Shown here in pieces: positions 1-5,107 of a stretch of 5,107 bases of DNA. The stretch comes from an uncultured Flavobacteriales bacterium (GTDB lineage: Bacteria > Bacteroidota > Bacteroidia > Flavobacteriales_D > Sanyastnellaceae), in the NCBI GenBank assembly GCA_937890245.1, contig CALACF010000331.1:1-5107 (forward strand). Direction: 5' to 3'. The notes under the pieces are model-generated. The model ran no database searches, was not told where the DNA came from, and worked only from the letters and a program-made list of their open reading frames with translations. Position numbers and translations under genes: made by a program. Position 1 is the stretch's first letter. Every line of letters starts with the position of its first letter.

Positions 1-609
1 ACAGTCCACGGCAATACGCCAATCCCCGCTCATCCCCATCGACAGCGTTTTCCAGGACGCGTTGCAGCTGTCTCCGAGCTCCTCGTACAGCGCTCGCAGT
101 TTCTGAAACTCGTGCTGCACCAGGGACTTGGAATCCGTATTGCTCGCCATCCCCATGATCCCCGCAATGCGCACATTTTCATGCGCAGGTTCGTCTGCAC
201 AGAAGGCCCGCAGTTCATCCGGCGTAAACCCGTGTTTTGTATCCTCTAGCGCCACGTGCACCTGCATCAAGACCGATACTTCGCGTCCACAGTTCACGGC
301 CCGCTTGGAAATCTCCTCGAGCAAGGCCACGCTGTCCACCGCGTGAATCAAGTGCACAAACGGAACAATTTGCTTCACCTTGTTGCGCTGCAATGTCCCA
401 ATTTGATGCCAACGCAAGCTCTCAGGCAGGGTTGCTGATTTCTCCAGCAGCTCCTGCACGCGGTTCTCACCAAAGTCCAATTGGCCCACGCCCATGGCCT
501 CTTGCACCTGCTCCGCCGAACGCGTCTTGCTCACCGCCACAAGCTCCACGCCCGGGGGCAAAGACTGACGCACATCTAAAATGCGCTCCTCAATCGAAGT
601 CAATTCCAT
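1..609 (-). CDS. yggS: YggS/PROSC-family PLP-binding protein, 3' end cut by the window
   Basis: This family binds pyridoxal 5'-phosphate in the cytoplasm and helps keep free PLP and amino-acid/keto-acid pools in balance; no catalytic reaction is firmly established for it. The frame runs from ATG at 609 to the window edge, giving 203 residues. Visible family marks, in order: VAVSKT at 25-29 onward with K28 as the expected PLP Schiff-base lysine, DFGENRVQE at 45-53, WHQIGTLQRNK at 67-77, LIHAVDS at 87-93, LMQVH at 114-118, IMGMAS at 151-156 and LSMGMSGD at 189-196. The family normally ends about 20-30 residues later with a GST-V-RIG-type phosphate-binding segment, which lies outside the window. 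The start is only 3 bases after the DUF1015 stop, so the gene is very probably co-transcribed and perhaps translationally coupled. There is no Shine-Dalgarno site, only an A-rich leader. The family call is secure; the exact physiological role is not. Confidence 0.95.
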   Translation of the reverse strand, partial: MELTSIEERILDVRQSLPPGVELVAVSKTRSAEQVQEAMGVGQLDFGENRVQELLEKSATLPESLRWHQIGTLQRNKVKQIVPFVHLIHAVDSVALLEEISKRAVNCGREVSVLMQVHVALEDTKHGFTPDELRAFCADEPAHENVRIAGIMGMASNTDSKSLVQHEFQKLRALYEELGDSCNASWKTLSMGMSGDWRIAVDC

Positions 610-627
610 CGTTTAGTTTTTCGTTTT
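610..627 (-). promoter_or_regulatory. A-rich leader without Shine-Dalgarno before yggS
   Basis: Read on the minus strand, the last codons of the DUF1015 gene and the 3-base gap give AAAACGAAAAACTAAACG directly before the yggS ATG. There is no GGAG-like site, but A residues sit at -3 to -5. Bacteroidota often start translation this way. The DUF1015 stop (TAA) lies inside this stretch, so ribosomes ending there could reinitiate on yggS. Confidence 0.4.
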
Positions 628-1869
628 AGGCCAATCACACTTCGCTCCGAAGTCAAATAGAATCAGTCCACTTCTCAGCTTGGGAGCAATCCACGTCGAC
701 TTGGGAGGGAGCATGCCGCCCCGGTCTGCCACCTCAGACAGCTCGTCGAACGTCATCGCTTCCAAGGCAAAAAGCCAGCAATTTTCACGCTCGCCCACCG
801 CGGCAACTTCTGCTTCCGATGCGTCGCCGCCCAAGTAGCTCAGGCGCTTGTCGTCTCGCGGTTCGGTTATGCCGATTAGAGGGGCGAGAAGATGCTGGTC
901 GAGCCAAGCGGGGATTGGCATGGTTCCGGGGATGCTCAATCTTAGTACGCCTGAAGCGCTCGCACTGCTCGCTCCGCAATACCAGTCCACCTGGCGCGCG
1001 CTTCGCACGGCCCTTTCCTCAAGTTCGCCAAGCGCTTGCACGCCTACGCCCAAACTGCGGACAGCCGTCAGAACCGTGTCGACCGAGGGCAAGTCTTCGG
1101 CGCAAACAACGCGGTGAAAACCGCGCATCAAAAGCTCCGTGTGGGGAACGCAATAGGCCAAGAATCCGTGGCAATCGTGTTGGTCTGGATGGCGTTCGGC
1201 CACCAAGCGTGAAGAGGCCAGTCGGTGATGACCGTCAGCAATGTAGAGGGCTTCCCAGCCTCCAATGGCGTTCAACAAGGCCGGCTCATCCGCGATGTCA
1301 ACCGGCCAAATCGTATGGCGAATGCGGTCGGTGGTCGTGAAATCAGCTGCAGCTTGTCCGGCCACTACGGTGGCCAATGCAGCGCGGCTTGCGCTGTCGT
1401 CGCGGTAGGCGAGAAGCGCAGGTTCGGCATTGATGCCAACTGATTCTAGGTAGCCTGCAAAGAGCTCTTCGCGGGCGCGCAATGTCAATTCGTGCACCTT
1501 GATGTCGCCGCGCTGCGCTGCAGAAATATCGGCAATGCCGACAACGCCAGTGCACATGTGGTCACCGTCGATCTGCCGGTATACGTACAAACTCTTCCGC
1601 TCGTCTCGCGCCAACCATCCGTTGGCCACAAATTCGTCGAGCGCGCCGCGAATCGCCACGAATCGCTCTTGCGGCGCAGACCAATCATCGCCTTCCATCC
1701 CAGCAGGATGGATGACATGTAAATAGCTGTATGGGTTGCGCTCGAGCTTGTCGCGCAGCTCATAATCGGAGTACGTTAGATAGGACCGTGTGGCGACCAA
1801 ATGCGGCTTGTCAACCGATGGTCGCAGCGCCGCGAATCCGCGCAAAATGCGCGCGCCAGGCGCCGACAT
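613..1869 (-). CDS. DUF1015 family protein of unknown function in a serine operon
   Basis: The product is a 418-residue, probably cytoplasmic protein with no signal peptide or membrane segment. I recognise it as DUF1015 (PF06245) from these marks: RP near 16-17, NPYSYLHVIHP at 45-55, KVHELT at 124-129 (the family usually has a HE-T pattern here), YIADGHHRLASS at 209-220, LMRGFHR at 247-253, DKRLSYLGG at 340-348 and the C-terminal MLPPKSTWIAPKLRSGL at 386-402. The length is normal for the family. I chose ATG at 1869, eight bases beyond the serA stop, because its flank carries A at -3. An in-frame TTG at 1881 would add only four residues (LSAK, read with Met at the start) and overlap the serA stop. 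No biochemical function is established to my knowledge. The ADGHHR segment resembles a motif of the ParB/SerK-like fold, discussed as a finding. Its place between serA and yggS suggests a link to serine, phosphoserine or PLP metabolism; this is inference. Confidence 0.93.
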   Translation of the reverse strand: MSAPGARILRGFAALRPSVDKPHLVATRSYLTYSDYELRDKLERNPYSYLHVIHPAGMEGDDWSAPQERFVAIRGALDEFVANGWLARDERKSLYVYRQIDGDHMCTGVVGIADISAAQRGDIKVHELTLRAREELFAGYLESVGINAEPALLAYRDDSASRAALATVVAGQAAADFTTTDRIRHTIWPVDIADEPALLNAIGGWEALYIADGHHRLASSRLVAERHPDQHDCHGFLAYCVPHTELLMRGFHRVVCAEDLPSVDTVLTAVRSLGVGVQALGELEERAVRSARQVDWYCGASSASASGVLRLSIPGTMPIPAWLDQHLLAPLIGITEPRDDKRLSYLGGDASEAEVAAVGERENCWLFALEAMTFDELSEVADRGGMLPPKSTWIAPKLRSGLILFDFGAKCDWPKTKN

Positions 1870-1877
1870 CTTCGCGC

Positions 1878-2828
1878 TCAACGCAGTGACAAGATTTGCT
1901 CGACCAACTCGTCGCCGATCCGCCCTTGGGCTTCAACTGTGGCGGCGCCTGTGTGCGGCGTAAGGGCCAGGCCCACTGCGCTTAGAACTTTCGGGTTCGG
2001 GTTGGGCTCGCCATTGAAGACGTCCAAAGCCGCGCTTCGCAGCGCGCCGTTTTCTAGCGCAGCGCAAACAGCAGCTTCGTCTACAGTGCCACCGCGGGCC
2101 GTGTTGACCAGCATCGCGCTCGGCTTCATCTTTGCAAGTTCAGCCTCGCCGATCATGGCGCTTCCGTCTGCTTGACTGGGCACGTGCAGGGTGATGGCGT
2201 CTGAAATGCTCAACAGCTCATCCATCGAAACGGAGGGGACTGTTACAGGCACAGCAACACCCCCGACTGTGACCTCCACAACGTGGTCTTTGCCAGTCAA
2301 ATCATTGACCACGACCTTCATGCCACAGCCCAGGGCGTATTGGGCTACAGAACGACCTATCCGTCCGAAACCGACAATTCCCAAGGTCTTGCCGCGCAGC
2401 TCGATGCCGCCGCCAAATGCCTTCTTGAACTTTTTAAACTCGGTGGCGCCGCGCTCGGGCATCACGCGGTACGCAGCTGGCAGATAACGCGCCATTCCAA
2501 AGAGATGCGCCATGACCAATTCCGCCACGCTCTGCGAAGAAGCTGCAGGTGTATTGAAGACCACGCGGCCTTTTGATCGGGCATAGTCCACGTCGATATT
2601 GTCCACGCCCACGCCACCGCGGCCGATGAATCGAAGGTTGGGACACGCATCGATCAGGTCCTCACGAACCTTCGTCGCACTGCGCACCAACAAGCCATCA
2701 TAGCCTTCGCGATTGATCGCATCCGCAAGCGCAGCCTGTTCAATGTGCTCAGTATGCACGGTGATACCCTCGCTCTCGAGGCGTGTTTTTGCCGCTTCCG
2801 CGATCCCGTCGTTTGCCAATACTTTCAT
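1878..2828 (-). CDS. serA: D-3-phosphoglycerate dehydrogenase, short ACT-less form
   Basis: SerA oxidises 3-phosphoglycerate to 3-phosphohydroxypyruvate with NAD, the first step of the phosphorylated serine pathway, in the cytoplasm. The 316 residues show the D-isomer-specific 2-hydroxyacid dehydrogenase plan. The N-terminal catalytic part has VRSATKV at 48-54 and RGGVGVDNID at 70-79. The Rossmann domain has VGFGRIG at 152-158 with an acidic D176 at the end of the next strand, which favours NAD over NADP. The catalytic triad is R245 in NTARGG, E274 in GEP and H292 in PHTG. A valine-rich stretch at about 183-198 lies between D176 and the next conserved block (DAITLHVPSQA, 210-220) and reads as an extra hairpin. 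The chain ends soon after PHTGAAT, so the C-terminal ACT (serine-sensing) domain of E. coli-type SerA is absent. ATG at 2828 is preceded at 6 bases by AAGGGA. A related 2-hydroxyacid dehydrogenase is the alternative, but the serC neighbour makes SerA much more likely. Confidence 0.95.
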   Translation of the reverse strand: MKVLANDGIAEAAKTRLESEGITVHTEHIEQAALADAINREGYDGLLVRSATKVREDLIDACPNLRFIGRGGVGVDNIDVDYARSKGRVVFNTPAASSQSVAELVMAHLFGMARYLPAAYRVMPERGATEFKKFKKAFGGGIELRGKTLGIVGFGRIGRSVAQYALGCGMKVVVNDLTGKDHVVEVTVGGVAVPVTVPSVSMDELLSISDAITLHVPSQADGSAMIGEAELAKMKPSAMLVNTARGGTVDEAAVCAALENGALRSAALDVFNGEPNPNPKVLSAVGLALTPHTGAATVEAQGRIGDELVEQILSLR

Positions 2829-2867
2829 GCCAATTCCCTTTTACTTTTCAAAACTCCTTGCGAGTAC
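2829..2867 (-). promoter_or_regulatory. serC-serA spacer with serA ribosome-binding site
   Basis: This 39-base spacer is the longest non-coding stretch in the window. AAGGGA at 2840-2835 lies 6 bases before the serA ATG and is the likely, imperfect Shine-Dalgarno site. A better match, AAGGAG at 2859-2854, lies 25 bases from the ATG, too far to serve it directly. I see no hairpin or terminator, so serC and serA are probably on one transcript. Confidence 0.5.
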
Positions 2868-3947
2868 TCAACCGTGCGTCCGTTCAATTTCCTGCATCAC
2901 TTCGACCAAGGCCGCCACGCTTTCCAATGGCAATGCGTTGTACATCGAGGCGCGGAAACCGCCAACACTCTTGTGGCCGTTCACGCCGTTGATACCGGCT
3001 TCTGCACAGCGCTGCTTAAAGACAGGTTCGATCGATTCGTCCACAGCGGTGAACGTGGCGTTCATCACGCTGCGCGAGTCCACGTCTGCAAACCCAGTGA
3101 ACAAGCTGTTGCGGTCGATCTCGGCATACATCATGTCAGCCTTGGCGCGGTTGCGCTTTTCGACAGCTGCCAATCCTCCATTTTCAAGCATCCAACGCAT
3201 GTTGAGCATGCTGGTGTAAATCGCGAACACGGGAGGCGTATTGAACATGCTGTCTTTCGAAGCGTGCAGCTTGAGATCGAAATAAGAGGGGAGTGCCGCC
3301 TCTTGGCTCGCCACTTTTGCCGGGTCGAAAATGTACATCACCGTGCCAGCTGGGCCCATGTTTTTTTGTGCGCCGGCGTAAATGCAGGCGTACTTATCGA
3401 AATCAATCGAGCGCGAGAAGATATCCGAGCTCATGTCGCCGATCAGTGGCTTGTCGCAGATGGGGTCGCCCGCATACTGTGTTCCGAAAATCGTATTGTT
3501 CGTGGTGATGTGCACCGCGTCTGCTGAACTGCTCCTCGGCAACTTGGGGATCTTGCGGAAGCCAAATTCGGCGCCGTCTGTGATCATGTGTGCCTGCCCA
3601 ACGTGCTTTGCTTCGGCGTAGGCCTTCTTTGACCATGTGCCTGTGATGGCGTAGTCTAGGCTGCCTCCGTCGCTCAGGAAGTTGCATGCAGTGGTTAGAA
3701 AGCCCAAGCTGGCTCCGCCTTGCAGAAAGAGAATCTCAAATCGGTCGGGCACATTGAGGAGCTTCCGCGCATTGTCCTGGGCTTCCGCCATAATCGCGAC
3801 AAAGGCTGGCGAACGGTGCGAAATCTCGATCAACGAGAGGCCCGAACCGTCGAGCTCGCGTACGGCGTCAGCGGCCTGCTCCATCACGGATTGGGGCAAG
3901 ATGCAGGGGCCTGCAGAGAAGTTGTGAATTTGCGTATTACTTACCAT
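2868..3947 (-). CDS. serC: Phosphoserine aminotransferase
   Basis: SerC is a cytoplasmic class V PLP aminotransferase converting 3-phosphohydroxypyruvate plus glutamate to phosphoserine plus 2-oxoglutarate. In organisms with the DXP-dependent route it also makes 4-phosphohydroxy-threonine for PLP synthesis. The product is 359 residues, close to the E. coli length of about 362. Visible marks: HNFSAGPCILP at 8-18, EISHRS at 41-46, LQGGAS at 75-80, GTWSKKA at 103-109 with W105 expected to stack on PLP, HITTNNTIFGTQY at 146-158, GDMSSD at 170-175, GAQKNMGPAG at 192-201 with K195 as the Schiff-base lysine, TPPVFAIY at 237-244 and the phosphate-binding HKSVGGFRASMYNALP at 325-340. The frame stays open 44 codons further upstream, but that part overlaps the flippase gene and has no SerC similarity; ATG at 3947 puts the conserved HNFSAGP block at residue 8, as in the family. 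The gene leads the putative serine operon, 39 bases before serA. Confidence 0.97.
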   Translation of the reverse strand: MVSNTQIHNFSAGPCILPQSVMEQAADAVRELDGSGLSLIEISHRSPAFVAIMAEAQDNARKLLNVPDRFEILFLQGGASLGFLTTACNFLSDGGSLDYAITGTWSKKAYAEAKHVGQAHMITDGAEFGFRKIPKLPRSSSADAVHITTNNTIFGTQYAGDPICDKPLIGDMSSDIFSRSIDFDKYACIYAGAQKNMGPAGTVMYIFDPAKVASQEAALPSYFDLKLHASKDSMFNTPPVFAIYTSMLNMRWMLENGGLAAVEKRNRAKADMMYAEIDRNSLFTGFADVDSRSVMNATFTAVDESIEPVFKQRCAEAGINGVNGHKSVGGFRASMYNALPLESVAALVEVMQEIERTHG

Positions 3948-3951
3948 GGTG

Positions 3952-3983
3952 CAAAAGTAGTCCTTAGCGCTCGCGATGCCAAC
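3952..3983 (-). promoter_or_regulatory. Candidate Bacteroidota-type promoter for serC
   Basis: On the minus strand, TACTTTTG at 3959-3952 is an exact match to TAnnTTTG, the -7 element known from Bacteroides and Flavobacterium. GTTG at 3983-3980 lies 20 bases upstream and could be the -33 element (consensus TTTG), three of four bases matching. The -7 box sits inside the 16-base gap between the flippase stop and the serC start, while the -33 part lies in the last flippase codons. Scanning the minus strand by eye I found no other exact TAnnTTTG in the window. Transcription would begin at or within a few bases of the serC ATG, so the transcript would be leaderless or nearly so. Chance occurrence remains possible. 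Confidence 0.4.
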
Positions 3984-5107
3984 GCGACTTGAGTCGGCCA
4001 GCCGGCAGCCGGTGGGCGATGTCTGAAAGCAGGGCGTGTTCGCCTTGGGCAAACATCCACGGGACGCACCAGGCGCCAATCAAAACCAGCAGCAATGCGC
4101 CGGCGCCGCCCAAGGCCAGTCGCCCCACGCCCCACGCTTCCGGCAGAGCGTAGCCGGCCCAACCGCCGATGCCCGCCAAGACACCGACAACCAAGCCCGG
4201 AATGGCCTTGCGTAAAATGCGGCCCGGGCGCACACCTACGCGCTTCGAGGTGAGCCAGAGCATCAGGGCGCATTGCACGGCTGTTCCCGCGACCACGGCC
4301 CAGGCCACGGACTCGAGCCCGTCGCCCGCAAACCACCAGGCCACCGCGCCGACCCACACCATGAAGCCGCCCTTGATCACGGCGGCTGCCCACACCGCGT
4401 CGACAGCTCGAACGACGGCGTCACAAACCTTCACCAGTCCCCGCACCAGCACGCCCAGCATCAGGATTTGGACGATGGGCACGCTACCCAGGAGCGCGGG
4501 CCCCAAGAGCAGCAGAACGACTTCGCGGCTGTACAGCTCCAGCAGGACCACCCCAGGAACGACGAGCCACATGACGTAATAGACGCCCGACAAAAAGATG
4601 CGTTCGAGCGCGGTCCGGTCCGATTGCACGGAGGACATGCCAGAAAACAGGACGCTGTCGGAGAGCTTTCCGAGCATGGTGATGGGGAGGCCCATGACGT
4701 AGGTCCCGCGTTCGTAAAGGCCGGTGTTTGCCATCCGCGATTGGGCAGTGCCCGGCAAAATGTAGCCCAACACCAACACATCGAGCTTCGTGGCGCCGTA
4801 GTTGAAAACGTTGAACAGCGTGCTGCCCGCGCCATAACGCAACAGCGGTCGAAGCGACGCCCAGGCCATGCCACCCCGGATGCGCACCCGCGCGCGCCAC
4901 CAGTAATTCAGGCCGAGCAATGTGTTCTGCACAATAAGTGCCACAGCGTAAGACCAGATTCCGTACCCGGCCATGGCCATGCCGATTCCGATCGCCCAGT
5001 TCGCAATGAGCATTGCAGAAAGCGAGGAAAAAAACAGGCTACGAAAGTCCATGCGTCGCAGCAGCAGCGAGCGCGGCACCAGGGCCAGGGCGGCCAGCGT
5101 GAAGCTC
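3964..5107 (-). CDS. Polysaccharide flippase (Wzx/RfbX-like, MOP superfamily), 5' end cut by the window
   Basis: Members move undecaprenyl-linked sugar units for O-antigen, capsule or exopolysaccharide across the inner membrane. The window holds 380 residues ending at TAA (3964-3966). The frame stays open to the right edge, so the gene starts outside; a GTG at 5079 is internal, because the residues before it (SFTLAALAL, then VPRSLLLRRMDFRSL) continue a typical flippase segment. About 60-110 N-terminal residues are probably missing. Supporting marks: LRRMDFRSL at 16-24 followed by a hydrophobic helix at about 28-58 with GYGIWSYAVAL; GAGSTLFNVFNYGATKLDVLVLG at 92-114; GLYERGTYVMGLP at 129-141; and LFSGMSSVQSD at 153-163. 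Further hydrophobic helices lie at about 175-202, 207-224, 240-262, 264-286, 302-321 and 330-351, then a basic tail (RLKSRWHRER). The substrate cannot be told from sequence. It ends only 16 bases before serC, so read-through into serC is possible, but no functional link is apparent. Confidence 0.9.
   Translation of the reverse strand, partial: SFTLAALALVPRSLLLRRMDFRSLFFSSLSAMLIANWAIGIGMAMAGYGIWSYAVALIVQNTLLGLNYWWRARVRIRGGMAWASLRPLLRYGAGSTLFNVFNYGATKLDVLVLGYILPGTAQSRMANTGLYERGTYVMGLPITMLGKLSDSVLFSGMSSVQSDRTALERIFLSGVYYVMWLVVPGVVLLELYSREVVLLLLGPALLGSVPIVQILMLGVLVRGLVKVCDAVVRAVDAVWAAAVIKGGFMVWVGAVAWWFAGDGLESVAWAVVAGTAVQCALMLWLTSKRVGVRPGRILRKAIPGLVVGVLAGIGGWAGYALPEAWGVGRLALGGAGALLLVLIGAWCVPWMFAQGEHALLSDIAHRLPAGRLKSRWHRER

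Noticed and set aside
237..629. 130-codon open frame on the plus strand opposite yggS
   Set aside because: Low-complexity Pro/Ala/Ser protein, antisense to yggS with all its conserved motifs; no plausible start context.
819..1340. 173-codon open frame on the plus strand opposite DUF1015
   Set aside because: Arg/Pro/Cys-rich composition typical of a shadow frame in GC-rich DNA; the minus strand carries conserved DUF1015 motifs throughout.
1870..1881. TTG at 1881 as the DUF1015 start
   Set aside because: It adds only four residues and overlaps the serA stop; ATG at 1869 is a better codon with A at -3. It cannot be fully excluded.
2745..3527. 260-codon open frame on the plus strand opposite serC
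   Set aside because: It lies antisense to the unambiguous serC gene and the serA 5' end, its protein has no recognisable family marks and is rich in His, Arg and Val as expected for a complement frame.
3948..4079. N-terminal extension of serC to an upstream in-frame start at 4079
   Set aside because: The extra 44 residues overlap the flippase coding region, show no SerC similarity and would push the conserved HNFSAGP block far from the N-terminus.
3941..4393. 150-codon minus-strand frame overlapping the flippase 3' end
   Set aside because: Gly/Arg-rich product in a shifted frame of the flippase, with no family signature; the flippase frame carries the membrane helices.
5077..5079. GTG at 5079 as the true flippase start
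   Set aside because: The frame stays open to the window edge and the residues before it are hydrophobic and fit a flippase membrane segment, so the gene begins outside the window.

Overview
The window holds five genes, all read leftward on the minus strand and packed with gaps of 3 to 39 bases. No stretch above 39 bases lacks a gene. I see no RNA gene, insertion sequence, CRISPR array, long repeat or convincing terminator hairpin. The two outer genes are cut by the window edges.

In transcription order (right to left) the genes are: the C-terminal four fifths or so of a Wzx/RfbX-type polysaccharide flippase (3964-5107); serC, phosphoserine aminotransferase (2868-3947); serA, a short D-3-phosphoglycerate dehydrogenase without an ACT domain (1878-2828); a full-length DUF1015 protein of unknown function (613-1869); and the first 203 residues of a YggS/PROSC-type PLP-binding protein (1-609).

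serC, serA, DUF1015 and yggS look like one operon. SerA oxidises 3-phosphoglycerate to 3-phosphohydroxypyruvate, and SerC transaminates that to phosphoserine. The last enzyme, phosphoserine phosphatase (SerB), is not in the window. SerC uses PLP and its family also acts on a PLP-biosynthesis intermediate, so a PLP-homeostasis protein in the same transcript makes sense. The DUF1015 protein is the unknown member. Its DGHHR motif and its position between serA and yggS are the best lead here for something undescribed.

The organism is probably a member of Bacteroidota, perhaps a fairly GC-rich flavobacterium-like lineage. This is inferred from four things: the serC-serA-DUF1015 order, which I recall from that phylum; an ACT-less SerA; weak or absent Shine-Dalgarno sites with A-rich leaders; and a single exact TAnnTTTG promoter box (the Bacteroidota -7 element) directly in front of serC. 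Hand counts of single 60-base lines give about 57-58% GC in the serine genes and about 63-72% in the flippase. The lineage call is moderate confidence and rests on no database search.
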